Source: Nakamurella flava
Lineage (GTDB): Bacteria; Actinomycetota; Actinomycetes; Mycobacteriales; Nakamurellaceae
Reading direction: 5' to 3'
Length of the DNA: 44,676 nt
Assembly (NCBI RefSeq): GCF_005298075.1
Contig: NZ_SZZH01000009.1
Span: 1-44,676 of the forward strand
Shown here: positions 27,846 to 36,371 of the stretch, in pieces
Numbering within the stretch: the stretch's first letter is position 1
Layout of the letters: each line of letters begins with the position of its first letter
Notes under the pieces: generated by a model
What the model saw: the letters and a program-made list of their open reading frames with translations, nothing else
What the model was told of the DNA's origin: nothing
Database searches by the model: none
Made by a program: the position numbers and the translations under genes

Positions 27846-29102
27846 ATGCCACAGCGACGCGAGACAGCGCAGGACCCCGCTCTCCGGATGGCCGCCGACG
27901 CGGCTGCGGAGGCGGCGGCGCGCGGGGCCGCGGGAGTGCGGGAACCCACGGCGTCGGAGGTGATCGCCGGTCTGCGGGCGACCACCATGGACGCGGCGGT
28001 GGTGCAGTTGCTCTCGCCCGAGGGGGTGCTGACCCCGCATCCGGACTACCCGCTGGAGATCACCGGCGAGATGCTGCGCGGCCTGTACCGCGACATGGTG
28101 CTGGTCCGCCGGTGCGACCGGGAGGGCAACGCCCTGCAGCGGCAGGGGCAGCTGGGGCTCTGGGCGCCGCTGCTGGGGCAGGAGGCGGCCCAGGTGGGCG
28201 CGGGCCGGGCCCTCGGCGAGAACGACATGGCCTTCCCGTCGTACCGGGAGCACGGCGTCGCCTGGTGCCGGGGCATCGACCCGTCGGCGCTGCTCGGCAT
28301 CTTCCGGGGGACCGACCACTGCGGCTGGGACCCCAAGGCGACCCGGTTCAACGGCTACACCATCGTCATCGGCAACCAGGTGCTCAACGCGACCGGCTAC
28401 GCCATGGGCCAGCGGATGGACGGTGCCGACGAGGCGACCATCGTCTTCTTCGGAGACGGGGCGACGAGCCAGGGCGACGTGCACGAGGGCATGGTCTTCG
28501 CGGCCGCGTACGACTCGCCCGTCGTCTTCTATTGCCAGAACAACCAGTGGGCCATCTCCCAGCCGGTGGACCGGCAGTCCCGGGTCCCGCTGTGGGAGCG
28601 GGCCACCGGCTACGGATTCCCCGGTGTCCGGGTGGACGGCAACGACGTGCTGGCCTGTCTGGCCGTGACGTCGTGGGCCCTGGCCGAGTGCCGGTCCGGG
28701 AACGGTCCGGTCCTCATCGAGGCGTTCACCTACCGGATGGACGCGCACACCACCTCCGACGACCCGACCCGCTACCGGATGGCCGACGAGGCCGAACACT
28801 GGAAGCTGCTGGACCCGCTGGAACGGGTACGCGTTCACCTGTCCCGCAGTGGACAGGCCGACGCCGCGTTCTTCGAGCAGGTGGCCGCCGAGGCCGACGA
28901 GCTGGCCGCCTCGTTCCGGGCCGCCTGCCGGGCCATGCCGGACCCGCCGCCGGAGCGCGTGTTCAGCCACGTCTACTCCGAGCCGCACGCGCAGCTGGAC
29001 CGACAGCGGGCCGAGTACCTCGAGTATCTGGCCGGTTTCGCCGACACCGCCGGTGCGGACGGCCGGGAGACGGCGGACAGCGGGACGGGAGGTCGCCGAT
29101 GA
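27846..29102 (+). CDS. bkdA: branched-chain 2-oxoacid dehydrogenase E1 alpha
   Basis: A 418-residue E1-alpha. After a variable N-terminal 70 residues come YRDMVLVRRCDREGNALQRQ, GQLGLWAPLLGQEAAQVGAG, and the TPP motif FFGDGATSQGDVHEGMVFAA closing with CQNNQWAIS. RQGQLGL and the SQGDVHE form are those of branched-chain E1 rather than of the E1-alpha at 178-1233. The complex oxidises the 2-oxoacids of Val, Leu and Ile, also feeding branched fatty acid primers. The ATG overlaps nothing upstream; its stop overlaps bkdB (ATGA). Confidence 0.9.
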   Translation: MPQRRETAQDPALRMAADAAAEAAARGAAGVREPTASEVIAGLRATTMDAAVVQLLSPEGVLTPHPDYPLEITGEMLRGLYRDMVLVRRCDREGNALQRQGQLGLWAPLLGQEAAQVGAGRALGENDMAFPSYREHGVAWCRGIDPSALLGIFRGTDHCGWDPKATRFNGYTIVIGNQVLNATGYAMGQRMDGADEATIVFFGDGATSQGDVHEGMVFAAAYDSPVVFYCQNNQWAISQPVDRQSRVPLWERATGYGFPGVRVDGNDVLACLAVTSWALAECRSGNGPVLIEAFTYRMDAHTTSDDPTRYRMADEAEHWKLLDPLERVRVHLSRSGQADAAFFEQVAAEADELAASFRAACRAMPDPPPERVFSHVYSEPHAQLDRQRAEYLEYLAGFADTAGADGRETADSGTGGRR

Positions 29103-30106
29103 GCGCGCCGACGAGCGAGCGGGTGGCCCTGGCCCGCGCCCTGAACATGGGTTTGCGGACCGCGATGGAGGACGACGCCAAGGTCATCGTGATGGGGGAG
29201 GACGTCGGTCGGCTCGGCGGCGTCTTCCGGGTGACCGACGGTCTGCAGAAGGACTTCGGGGAGCACCGCGTGCTCGACACGCCGCTGGCGGAGTCCGGCA
29301 TCATCGGCGCCGCCGTCGGCCTCGCCATGCGGGGGTACCGCCCGATCGCCGAGATCCAGTTCGACGGGTTCATCTTCCCGGCGTTCGACCAGATCGTCTC
29401 CCAGGTCGCCAAGATGACCTACCGGACGCAGGGCGCCTTCCCGATGCCGATGGTCATCCGCGTCCCCTACGGCGGGGGGATCGGCGCGGTCGAGCACCAC
29501 AGCGAGGCCCCCGAGTCGTTCTTCTGTCACATCGCCGGCCTGCGCGTGGTGACCTGCTCGAACAGCCAGGACGCCTTCGACCTGTTGCGGGCGGCCATCT
29601 TCTGTGACGACCCGGTGGTCTTCTTCGAGCCGAAACGGCGTTACTGGGAGAAGGGCGTGCTGGACACCGCCACCCGCAACCAGCCCCGGCAGACCCCGCC
29701 CGCCGGTTTCTCGAGTGTCACGCGGCGGGCCGGTACCGACGTCACGGTGGTCTCCTACGGTCCGAGCATGGCGCCGGTGCTGGCCGCGGCCGACGTGGCC
29801 GCCGGGGAGGGCCGTTCGCTGGAGGTGATCGATCTCCGGACGCTGTCCCCGCTGGACCTGGACCCGGTCGTGGAGTCCGTGCGGCGCACCGGGCGGCTGG
29901 TGGTCGTGTCCGAGGCGCCGCGGGAGTCGTCGATCACCGCGGACATCGCGGCCCGGGTGACCGAGGAGGCGTTCTACTCGTTGGCCGCACCGGTCATCCG
30001 GGTGGCCGGGTTCGACACCCCGTACCCGCCGAGCCGGCTCGAACACCACTACCTGCCCGACCTCGACCGGGTCCTGGACGCGGTCGACCGCGCCCTGGCC
30101 TACTAG
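29099..30106 (+). CDS. bkdB: branched-chain 2-oxoacid dehydrogenase E1 beta
   Basis: A 335-residue E1-beta. It has NMGLRTAMEDDAKVIVMGED, VGRLGGVFRVTDGLQKDFGE, TPLAESGIIGAAVGLAMRGY, EIQFDGFIFPAFDQIVSQVA and a C-terminal GFDTPYPPSRLEHHYLPDLD, all in family order. The ATG overlaps the bkdA stop, so the two subunits are coupled. The stop is TAG. It is followed by a leader ORF and the E2 gene of the same complex. Confidence 0.93.
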   Translation: MSAPTSERVALARALNMGLRTAMEDDAKVIVMGEDVGRLGGVFRVTDGLQKDFGEHRVLDTPLAESGIIGAAVGLAMRGYRPIAEIQFDGFIFPAFDQIVSQVAKMTYRTQGAFPMPMVIRVPYGGGIGAVEHHSEAPESFFCHIAGLRVVTCSNSQDAFDLLRAAIFCDDPVVFFEPKRRYWEKGVLDTATRNQPRQTPPAGFSSVTRRAGTDVTVVSYGPSMAPVLAAADVAAGEGRSLEVIDLRTLSPLDLDPVVESVRRTGRLVVVSEAPRESSITADIAARVTEEAFYSLAAPVIRVAGFDTPYPPSRLEHHYLPDLDRVLDAVDRALAY

Positions 30107-30186
30107 GCCCGGTTCCCGGCACCCGGGCCGATTGGTCGACCCACCTGTCCGTACCGGCGTACCCCACGATGACGAAGGAACCCACG

Positions 30187-30240
30187 ATGCGTACCGCAGC
30201 CGCCACCCGTCCGATCGACCCGTCGGTGGTGGCGGCGTGA
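30187..30240 (+). CDS. 17-residue leader ORF coupled to the E2 gene
   Basis: The ORF reads MRTAAATRPIDPSVVAA. GAAGGAA lies about 7 bases before its ATG, a far better ribosome site than anything before the E2 start. Its stop overlaps the E2 GTG in a GTGA junction. An in-frame ATG at 30169 would make it 23 residues. It is in a different frame from E2, so it is not simply the E2 N-terminus. It may deliver ribosomes to E2 by translational coupling. Confidence 0.45.
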   Translation: MRTAAATRPIDPSVVAA

Positions 30241-31631
30241 CCGGCCGGCCGGCGACCGGTGAGCGGCTGCACGAGTTCGCGCTGCCGGACGTGGGGGAGG
30301 GACTGACCGACGCGGAGATCCTGCACTGGCAGGTCGCCGAGGGCGACCGGGTGACGGTCAACCAGATCCTGGTGGAGATCGAGACGGCGAAGGCGTCGGT
30401 CGAGTTGCCGAGCCCCTTCGCCGGGCGGGTGCACGCCGTGCTGGCCGCGCCGGGGCAGTCGGTGGACGTCGGGACGCCGATCGTCGTCATCGACACGGAC
30501 CCGGACGCCGGGCCGCTCCCGGCGGCCGGGGTCCGGGAAGGCGCCGACGGAACGGCCGTCGGGGCCGACAACGGCACCGACGGGGCGGCTGAGCCGGCGG
30601 GCGCCAAGATCGGCGAGGTCACCGCCGACGGCCGGATCGCGACCCTGGTCGGTTACGTCTCCGCGGGCGGCCCGACCGCCCGCCGGGCTCGTCGGACGCT
30701 CCCCGCGGCCGGTGAACCGGCTCCGTCGGCGGACCAGGGCGGCCCGGCCGCCGCGCGCCCGGCGCCGTTGGCCACGCCGCCGGTGCGTCGGCTGGCCAAG
30801 GACCTCGGGGTGGACCTGCGCACGGTCGTGCCGTCCGGGAGTGACGGGGTGATCAGTCGGGGCGATGTCGAGTCGGCGGTGGCCGGGGCGACGCTCACAG
30901 TGGCCCGGCCGGGCGCGACCGGAGACCGCGAGCGGCGGGTGCCCATCCGCGGCATCCGCCGGGCCACGGCCGAGGCGATGGTGGCCAGTGCCTTCACCGC
31001 GCCCCACGTCACGGAGTTCCTGACGGTGGACGTGACCCGGCTGATGGAACTGCGGGACCGGTTGCGCCGGCGTCCGGAGTTCGCGGCGGTCAAGGTGACC
31101 CCGCTGGCCCTGGTCGCCCGGGCGGTCTGCCTGGCCATTCGCCGGACCCCGGCGATGAACTCCACCTGGGACAGCAGCGGCGAGGGTCATGGCGACATCG
31201 TCATCAAGGACTACGTCCACCTCGGGATCGCGGCGGCCACTCCGCGCGGGCTGATCGTGCCGGTCATCCGGGACGCCGACACGTTGGACGTCGCCGGGTT
31301 GGCCGGCGCCATCATCGATCTGGCGGACACGGCCCGGGCCGGTCAGACGTCACCGGCCGCGCTGGCCGGGGGCACGTTCACGATCACCAACGTGGGGGTG
31401 TTCGGGGTCGACGCGGGCACGCCGATCATCTATCCCGGCCAGGCCGGCATCCTGGCCGTCGGCGCCATCAAGGACGCGCCCTGGGTGGTCGACGGTCAGC
31501 TCGCCGTCCGCAAGGTGTGCACGCTGGCGGTGTCGTTCGATCATCGGGTGGTGGACGGTCAGGAGGGATCGCAGTTCCTGGCCGACGTGGGCGCGCTGCT
31601 GACCGATCCCGGTCTCGCGCTCACTTTCTGA
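30237..31631 (+). CDS. bkdC: branched-chain 2-oxoacid dehydrogenase E2 (dihydrolipoyl acyltransferase)
   Basis: A 464-residue E2. One lipoyl domain (residues about 10-88) carries the lipoylated Lys52 in EIETAKASVELPSPF. An Ala/Pro/Gly-rich linker leads to the subunit-binding domain (PPVRRLAKDLGVDLRTVVPS). The C-terminal catalytic domain ends with SFDHRVVDGQEGSQFLADVG, holding the HxxxD active site. It moves the acyl group from E1-bound TPP to CoA. The GTG start is at the leader-ORF stop (see 30187). An E3 gene is not in the operon; the nearest flavoprotein is SthA, which lacks the disulfide needed for E3 activity. Confidence 0.92.
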   Translation: MTGRPATGERLHEFALPDVGEGLTDAEILHWQVAEGDRVTVNQILVEIETAKASVELPSPFAGRVHAVLAAPGQSVDVGTPIVVIDTDPDAGPLPAAGVREGADGTAVGADNGTDGAAEPAGAKIGEVTADGRIATLVGYVSAGGPTARRARRTLPAAGEPAPSADQGGPAAARPAPLATPPVRRLAKDLGVDLRTVVPSGSDGVISRGDVESAVAGATLTVARPGATGDRERRVPIRGIRRATAEAMVASAFTAPHVTEFLTVDVTRLMELRDRLRRRPEFAAVKVTPLALVARAVCLAIRRTPAMNSTWDSSGEGHGDIVIKDYVHLGIAAATPRGLIVPVIRDADTLDVAGLAGAIIDLADTARAGQTSPAALAGGTFTITNVGVFGVDAGTPIIYPGQAGILAVGAIKDAPWVVDGQLAVRKVCTLAVSFDHRVVDGQEGSQFLADVGALLTDPGLALTF

Positions 31632-31840
31632 CGTCGGCAGCCCGGGACCGGCGAACCGGAGGATCGTCGGCGATAGGACGTCTGAGCCGAGGAAACGCCG
31701 GTCTGTGAGGCACTTCACCGATGGTCGTTGGAACATCGGACGGCAGGTCGGCGTCTGTACTGGTGACCCCACAGCAGCACCCGCAGAACGCATCGGCAAC
31801 GTCCGGTCGCGGGGTCCGACCGGGTCAGGAGTTCGTCACC

Positions 31841-31990
31841 ATGTCCCGCATCCTCACCTCGCTCAAGCAGCGCCAGGAGACCGCCCGCACCCGTCGCGCC
31901 GTGCAGCGGGCGATCGATTCGGCGGCCACGCCGTCCGTCCGGCACGACCTGCTGGTGATGGCCCAGCGTCGCAACCTGCCGCTCGGCTGA
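31841..31990 (+). CDS. small basic protein of 49 residues
   Basis: It begins MSRILTSLKQRQETARTRRA and continues VQRAIDSAATPSVRHDLLVM then AQRRNLPLG. It is predicted helical and basic, with no membrane segment. AGGAG lies 9 bases before the ATG. Short actinobacterial proteins of this composition are common, but I do not know its function. It stands alone between the bkd operon and the GroES-like gene. Confidence 0.65.
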   Translation: MSRILTSLKQRQETARTRRAVQRAIDSAATPSVRHDLLVMAQRRNLPLG

Positions 31991-32093
31991 TCCCCGCAAC
32001 CGCTTGGCTCATGATCTCCGGCGATCGGTTCCAATTCGGTCGCAACGCACGGAATCGCTGTCCACGAGTGTTTCGCACTGGTAGCGTTTGCCA

Positions 32094-32142
32094 CGACCCC
32101 GAGCGGCTGCTGGACCCCCGACCTGGCAGGTGCTCGGGGTCG
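32094..32142. repeat. long inverted repeat upstream of the GroES-like gene
   Basis: CGACCCCGAGC (32094-32104) and GCTCGGGGTCG (32132-32142) are exact complements around a 27-base loop, about 90 bases before the GTG of the GroES-like gene. It may terminate transcription from the small gene upstream or fold in the 5' leader of the GroES-like mRNA. It is not a CIRCE element. Confidence 0.4.
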
Positions 32143-32230
32143 CCTTGTCTCGGCCGAAGACCCGTGCGCGCGGTGCGATCCCCCCGCCGGCCGGTCCCGA
32201 TCGATGGTCCGGCCTGGTTAGGCTCCCCGG

Positions 32231-32548
32231 GTGTCCGACTCCCCGCTGTCCATCCAGATGCTGCACGACAAGATCCTCATCAAGCCGGCCGGCGCCGGAG
32301 AACGCACCACCCGGGCGGGAATCCTCATCCCGGCCACGGCCGAGGTGGCCAAGCGGCTGGTCTGGGGCGAGGTCGTCGGGGTCGGCCAGCACGTCCGTTC
32401 GGTGAAGTCCGGGGACCGTGTCCTGTACTCACCGGACGACCAGTACGAGGTCGAGGTCGGCGGGGATCCCTATCTGGTGATGCGCGAACGCGACCTGCAG
32501 GCGGTGGCCAATGACCGGTCGGGTGGCGGAACCGGTCTCTATCTGTGA
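32231..32548 (+). CDS. GroES-family (chaperonin 10)-like protein without GroEL neighbour
   Basis: A 105-residue chaperonin-10 fold: MLHDKILIKPAGAGERTTRA corresponds to the GroES start and mobile loop, GILIPATAEVAKRL to the roof side, and EVVGVGQHVRSVKSGDRVLY to the conserved strand pair, ending in LVMRERDLQAVAN. The mobile loop ends with GILIPATA rather than the usual GIVLP form. No groEL is in the window. It may be a second GroES paralogue with a specialised role. GTG start; weak ribosome site. Confidence 0.82.
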   Translation: MSDSPLSIQMLHDKILIKPAGAGERTTRAGILIPATAEVAKRLVWGEVVGVGQHVRSVKSGDRVLYSPDDQYEVEVGGDPYLVMRERDLQAVANDRSGGGTGLYL

Positions 32549-32699
32549 CCGTCGCGTGTCCCGCGGGCTAAATGTCGGCGAGCGTTCCCTCCGGGAGGGG
32601 ACTTTCGGTCGGTGACCGCGGACTGCTGCGCGACGATGATGGCTCGCAGGTCAGGGCCGGCCACCTCGATGCGTCGGGCCCCGGGATCAGGGAGCTCGC

Positions 32700-34139
32700 A
32701 TGGACAGCTACGACATGATCGTCATCGGCTCCGGGCCGGCCGGTCAGAAGGCCGCCATCGCGGCCTCCAAACTCGGCCACCGGGCCGCCGTGGTCGAGAA
32801 GCGCGACATGGTCGGCGGTGTCTGCATCAACACCGGCACCATCCCGTCGAAGACCTTGCGCGAAGCGGTCATCTACCTGACCGGTCTGACCCAGCGCGAG
32901 CTCTACGGGCAGTCGTACCGGGTCAAGCAGGACATCACCGTGGGCGATCTGAGTGCCCGCACCACCCACGTCATCGGTCGCGAGATCGACGTCATCCGCA
33001 ACCAACTCGCGCGCAACCACGTCGATCTGCACATCGGCAGCGCGCAGTTCCAGGACGCGCACACCATCGTCGTCAACGGCGCGGACGGCCACACCACCGA
33101 GATCCGGGCCGACAAGATCGTCATCGCCGTCGGGACCCGCCCGGCCCGGCCGCAGTCGGTGGACTTCGACGGGTCGACCATCGTCGACTCGGACCAGATC
33201 CTGTCGCTGGAGAAGGTGCCCGGGTCCATGGTGGTGGTGGGCGCCGGCGTCATCGGCATCGAGTACGCCTCCATGTTCGCGGCCCTCGGCACCAAGATCA
33301 CCGTGGTCGAGAAACGGCCCACCATGCTGGATTTCTGCGATCGGGAGATCGTCGAGGCGTTGACCTATCAGCTACGGGACCTGGCGGTGACCTTCCGGTT
33401 CTCCGAGAGCGTGCGTGAGGTGCAGAAGCACCCGGCCGGCACGCTGACCGTCCTGGAATCGGGCAAGAAGATCCCGGCCGACACGGTGCTCTACTCGGCC
33501 GGGCGGCAGGGCGTCACGGACGCCCTGAACGTGGCCGCGGCCGGTCTGAGCGCGACCGACCGGGGCCGGGTCGAGGTCAACGAGCACTTCCAGACCGAGG
33601 TGCCGCACATCTACGCCGTCGGCGACGTCATCGGGTTCCCGGCCCTGGCCGCGACCTCGATGGAGCAGGGTCGGCGGGCCAGCTACCACGCGTTCGGCGA
33701 GCCGGTCGAGACGAAGCTGGGCGACCTGCAGCCGATCGGTATCTACACGGTGCCGGAGATCAGTTTCGTGGGTCGTACCGAGGAGGACCTCACCCAGGCG
33801 AACGTGCCGTTCGAGGTCGGGGTGTCCCGCTACCGCGAGCTGGCCCGCGGCGCCATCCTGGGCGACTCGTACGGGATGCTGAAGATCCTGGTGCACGCCG
33901 AGTCGCGAGAACTGTTGGGAGTCCACGTCTTCGGTACGAACGCCACCGAGCTGGTGCACATCGGCCAGACGCTGATGGGCTGTGGTGGCACGGTCGACTA
34001 TCTCGTCGACGCCGTGTTCAACTATCCGACGCTCGCCGAGTCGTACAAGGTCGCGGCCCTGGACGCGGTCAACAAGATGCGGGCGATCGCCCGGGTCACC
34101 GGGTCGACGAACGGCAGCTACCACCCGCTGCCCGAGTGA
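32700..34139 (+). CDS. sthA: soluble pyridine nucleotide transhydrogenase (Si-specific)
   Basis: A 479-residue flavoprotein of the disulfide-reductase fold. FAD motif [15 protein letters not shown] motif [36 protein letters not shown]. The usual redox CxxxxC is CINTGT, as in SthA (C-x4-T), and the C-terminal HxxxxE of lipoamide dehydrogenase is FNYPTLAE, so it is not an E3 of the upstream bkd operon. It transfers hydride between NADH and NADP+. GGGAG precedes the ATG. Confidence 0.92.
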   Translation: MDSYDMIVIGSGPAGQKAAIAASKLGHRAAVVEKRDMVGGVCINTGTIPSKTLREAVIYLTGLTQRELYGQSYRVKQDITVGDLSARTTHVIGREIDVIRNQLARNHVDLHIGSAQFQDAHTIVVNGADGHTTEIRADKIVIAVGTRPARPQSVDFDGSTIVDSDQILSLEKVPGSMVVVGAGVIGIEYASMFAALGTKITVVEKRPTMLDFCDREIVEALTYQLRDLAVTFRFSESVREVQKHPAGTLTVLESGKKIPADTVLYSAGRQGVTDALNVAAAGLSATDRGRVEVNEHFQTEVPHIYAVGDVIGFPALAATSMEQGRRASYHAFGEPVETKLGDLQPIGIYTVPEISFVGRTEEDLTQANVPFEVGVSRYRELARGAILGDSYGMLKILVHAESRELLGVHVFGTNATELVHIGQTLMGCGGTVDYLVDAVFNYPTLAESYKVAALDAVNKMRAIARVTGSTNGSYHPLPE

Positions 34140-34166
34140 GACCGGTGCTGCCGCCCGGCGGGCCGA

Positions 34167-34808
34167 TCAGGGGGCCGGGGGCGGGCCGACGTCGTCGACC
34201 GTCACGTTGACGGTGACGTCCCGCAGGCCCACCGTGTCCCGCAGCTCCTGCCCGACCCGCCGCTGCACCTCGCGGGCGACGTCGGGGATCGGCTGGCCGT
34301 ACTGCACGGCGATGGCCAGGTCGACAGTGGCGGTGCGACCGAGCACCCCCACCGCGGAGTTCGGGTGACGGTGCGACCGGGTGGCGGTCTCGACCAGGCG
34401 GGCCAGCCGGCGGTCCAGGGTGCTGCGGCCGAGCGCGGCCCGGACCCCGGGAACGGTCCGGGCGGCGTCCCGGGCGATGGCCGCGACGATCCGCGCGGCC
34501 ACCCGCACCGCCCCCAGGTCGTTGACCTGCATCGTGTACCAGACGTTGTCGACCAGGCGGTGGATGTGGGCGAGCACCCGGCGGGCCAGGTCGGCCGGCA
34601 CCGGCACCGGCTCGGCGGCCAGTTCGCGGACCGGCGCCCAGAGCGAGGTGAACTCGCGCAGCGCGGCCTGGCAGTGCACGCAGTCCGCCTGGTGGTCGTC
34701 GAGGTCGCCGCCGCGGCCGTCCGCGGCCTGCTCGAGCAGGTCGTCGACGGGCCGCCCGCAGGGCAGCCGGCCGTCGGGAGCGAACAGCAGGTCGTCGTCG
34801 CCGGTCAC
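34167..34808 (-). CDS. anti-sigma-like protein: zinc-finger domain fused to an Asp23/Gls24 domain
   Basis: A 213-residue protein. Residues C17, H39, C43 and C46 form a C...HxxxCxxC zinc anti-sigma (ZAS/zf-HC2) signature. A helical middle (residues 65-130) has no strong membrane segment, so it is probably soluble. The C-terminal 70 residues are an Asp23 domain (VGVLGRTATVDLAIAVQYGQ, PIPDVAREVQRRVGQEL, VTVNVTVDDV) whose last motif matches EVNVTVDDV in the Asp23 protein at 35829. The GTG start overlaps the sigma gene stop (GTGA). It probably binds that sigma factor and docks on Asp23 complexes. The fusion is unusual in my knowledge. Confidence 0.85.
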   Translation of the reverse strand: MTGDDDLLFAPDGRLPCGRPVDDLLEQAADGRGGDLDDHQADCVHCQAALREFTSLWAPVRELAAEPVPVPADLARRVLAHIHRLVDNVWYTMQVNDLGAVRVAARIVAAIARDAARTVPGVRAALGRSTLDRRLARLVETATRSHRHPNSAVGVLGRTATVDLAIAVQYGQPIPDVAREVQRRVGQELRDTVGLRDVTVNVTVDDVGPPPAP

Positions 34809-35374
34809 GATCGCTCACCTCCCCAGCTGCTGAGGACCACTGCCAGTGTCCGCCGTGCGCGGTACAGATGTCCCCGCACCGCCGGCTCCGTACTCCCCAC
34901 GATGCGGGCGACCTCCTCGTAGGACAATCCCTCGAGGTGGTGCAGGACGACCACGATGCGCTGGGCCGGGGGCAGGGCGCCGATGGCCTCCGTCAGCGCC
35001 CCGGACGTCGCCCGTCGTTCCGCCGTCCTGGCCGGGTCGATCGCGACCGGGTCGACGGGGTGGTCGGCCGCGGCGAGCAGGTCCAGCGAGTCCGCGGGAT
35101 GGCCGGAGCGCATCCGGTTGAGCGCGGTCCGCGTCACGATGCGGTACATCCAGGTGCTGAACGACGACTGGCCGCGGAACCCGGCGAGGCGCTGCCAGCC
35201 GGTCGTCAGCGCCTCCTGGGCGACGTCCTCGGCGTCATGGTGGTCGTCGAGCAGTCGCAGCGCCACCCGGTAGGCCATGGCGGCGTGCCGACGGACGAGT
35301 TCCTCGTAGGCGTCGACGTACCCGTCCTGGGCGCGTCGGACGAGATAGTCGTCATCGGGCTCGGGGGCCACCAC
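34805..35374 (-). CDS. ECF-type sigma factor
   Basis: A 189-residue sigma-70 family protein. Region 2 includes LVRRHAAMAYRVALRLLDDH, the DAEDVAQEALTTGWQRLAGF core-binding helix and FSTWMYRIVTRTALNRMRSG for -10 recognition. Region 4 is LPPAQRIVVVLHHLEGLSYE then EVARIVGSTEPAVRGHLYRA, the helix-turn-helix for -35 recognition. No extra C-terminal domain. GTG start preceded by GGACGGAG. Its stop overlaps the anti-sigma-like gene, and the pair diverges from the Asp23 operon, which is its likely regulon. Confidence 0.93.
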   Translation of the reverse strand: MVAPEPDDDYLVRRAQDGYVDAYEELVRRHAAMAYRVALRLLDDHHDAEDVAQEALTTGWQRLAGFRGQSSFSTWMYRIVTRTALNRMRSGHPADSLDLLAAADHPVDPVAIDPARTAERRATSGALTEAIGALPPAQRIVVVLHHLEGLSYEEVARIVGSTEPAVRGHLYRARRTLAVVLSSWGGERS

Positions 35375-35584
35375 TGGTCTCCGTCCTGGTCGTCGTCGGG
35401 TCGGGGGGTCGACCCGGGGGTCCGGGCCATCGGTGTCCGGGACCGGCGGAAAAAGATTGTGAGCTCCGGGCCCGACGGGTGTCTAACAGTCGTGGTGGCA
35501 GTGGGACGACCGGCCGGTCGTCGACGCGTACCGCGACGGCGGCAGTCTCGCACGCGCCGTGGAACTCCGGATCGGGAGGCGGCA

Positions 35585-35716
35585 ATGGGCAAGGTCAAGA
35601 CCGGGCTGTTCGCGACGCTCGGCAGGGTCGTCTGGCACGGCGCAGCCAAGATCGGCATTCCGTACGCGAAGCGGAAGATCTCGGGCGGTTCGGGCAGGAA
35701 CAGCCAAAAGCATTGA
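35585..35716 (+). CDS. small basic protein of 43 residues, first gene of the Asp23 operon
   Basis: It begins MGKVKTGLFATLGRVVWHGA and continues AKIGIPYAKRKISGGSGRNS then QKH. It is amphipathic and basic with a short hydrophobic core, so it may sit on the membrane surface. GGGAGG precedes the ATG by 6 bases. It is the first plus-strand gene after the divergent sigma factor. Function unknown. Confidence 0.65.
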   Translation: MGKVKTGLFATLGRVVWHGAAKIGIPYAKRKISGGSGRNSQKH

Positions 35717-35718
35717 CA

Positions 35719-35738
35719 CAGAGGCGGTTTGACCTCTG
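35719..35738. repeat. short inverted repeat before the Asp23 gene
   Basis: CAGAGG and CCTCTG flank CGGTTTGA directly after the small-gene stop. A perfect TTGACA (35713-35718) abuts its left edge, but no good -10 hexamer lies 16-18 bases downstream. It may be an operator or an mRNA hairpin. Confidence 0.3.
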
Positions 35739-35828
35739 ACCCCGGAGGAAATGAAGAGCGCGGCCGGATGCCCGCTCTGCGATCCGCCTCGATACCCGGC
35801 TTCGTCGCTCACCCGGAAGGACACCCTC

Positions 35829-36371
35829 ATGACCCAGTCCCCGCACCCCGCTGCGCCCGCGCAGTCGTCCGCTTCCGCGGACAGTCCAGCGACCAACGGC
35901 CGATCAGCGGGCTCCGAGCTCGCCACCCGCCGTCGCAACGATCCCGCCGACGGCGGCCGCCCGGCCGGACCGCTGAGCACCGAGGACGGCCGCATCACCG
36001 TGGCCGAGGGCGTCGTCCAGAAGGTCGCCGGCATGGCCTGCCGCGAGGTGTCCGGCGTCTACGCGATGGGCTCGGGGACCAGCCGGGTGTTCGGGGCGAT
36101 CCGTGAGCGGATCCCGGGCTCCAACGGTCCGAGTGTGTCGCAGGGCGTGGACGTCGAGGTGGGCGAGTCGGAGGCGGCGGTCGATGTCGACATCGTGGTC
36201 GAGTACGGCGCCCGCATCGCCGACGTCGGCGCGGCCATCCAGCGCAACGTCAAGCTGGCGGTCGAGAGCATGACCGGTCTGCGGGTGGTCGAGGTCAACG
36301 TCACCGTCGACGACGTCCACCTGCCGGAGGACGGCGACGACAAGCCCGCCGCCGAGTCGCGGGTGCAGTGA
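35829..36371 (+). CDS. Asp23/Gls24-family envelope stress protein
   Basis: A 180-residue protein. The first 45 residues are polar and low-complexity; then the Asp23 domain: GRITVAEGVVQKVAGMACRE, VSGVYAMGSGTSRVFGAIRE, VDVDIVVEYGARIADVGAAI and GLRVVEVNVTVDDVHLP. In Staphylococcus, Asp23 is held at the membrane by AmaP and forms clusters. ATG 35829 has GGAAGG upstream. An in-frame ATG at 35751 with GGAGGAA just before it would add 26 residues including a CPLC pair; the family fits 35829 better. Confidence 0.9.
   Translation: MTQSPHPAAPAQSSASADSPATNGRSAGSELATRRRNDPADGGRPAGPLSTEDGRITVAEGVVQKVAGMACREVSGVYAMGSGTSRVFGAIRERIPGSNGPSVSQGVDVEVGESEAAVDVDIVVEYGARIADVGAAIQRNVKLAVESMTGLRVVEVNVTVDDVHLPEDGDDKPAAESRVQ

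Noticed and set aside
26733..28988. A 751-codon minus-strand frame beyond the SRPBCC gene
   Set aside because: The extension past 27458 has no family similarity and runs antisense to bkdA; a GGAGG-preceded GTG gives the normal CoxG length.
27596..30106. An 836-codon open frame running through bkdA into bkdB
   Set aside because: Only the part from 29099 resembles a protein (E1-beta); the rest is an out-of-frame shadow of bkdA produced by high GC.
30187..30300. A frameshift at the E2 N-terminus
   Set aside because: The E2 frame already begins just before the lipoyl domain as in its family, and the small upstream frame has its own start, ribosome site and stop; a leader ORF is simpler.
32060..32085. 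AGTG-TTTCG-CACT as a CIRCE/HrcA site before the GroES-like gene
   Set aside because: The CIRCE consensus (TTAGCACTC-N9-GAGTGCTAA) is not present; only a 4-base match.
32700..34139. SthA as the E3 (lipoamide dehydrogenase) of the bkd operon
   Set aside because: CINTGT lacks the second redox cysteine and the C-terminal His-Glu pair is missing, which fits transhydrogenase, not E3.
35713..35718. Perfect TTGACA as a promoter for the Asp23 gene
   Set aside because: No acceptable -10 hexamer occurs 16-18 bases downstream, and it overlaps the stop of the small gene; not listed as a promoter.
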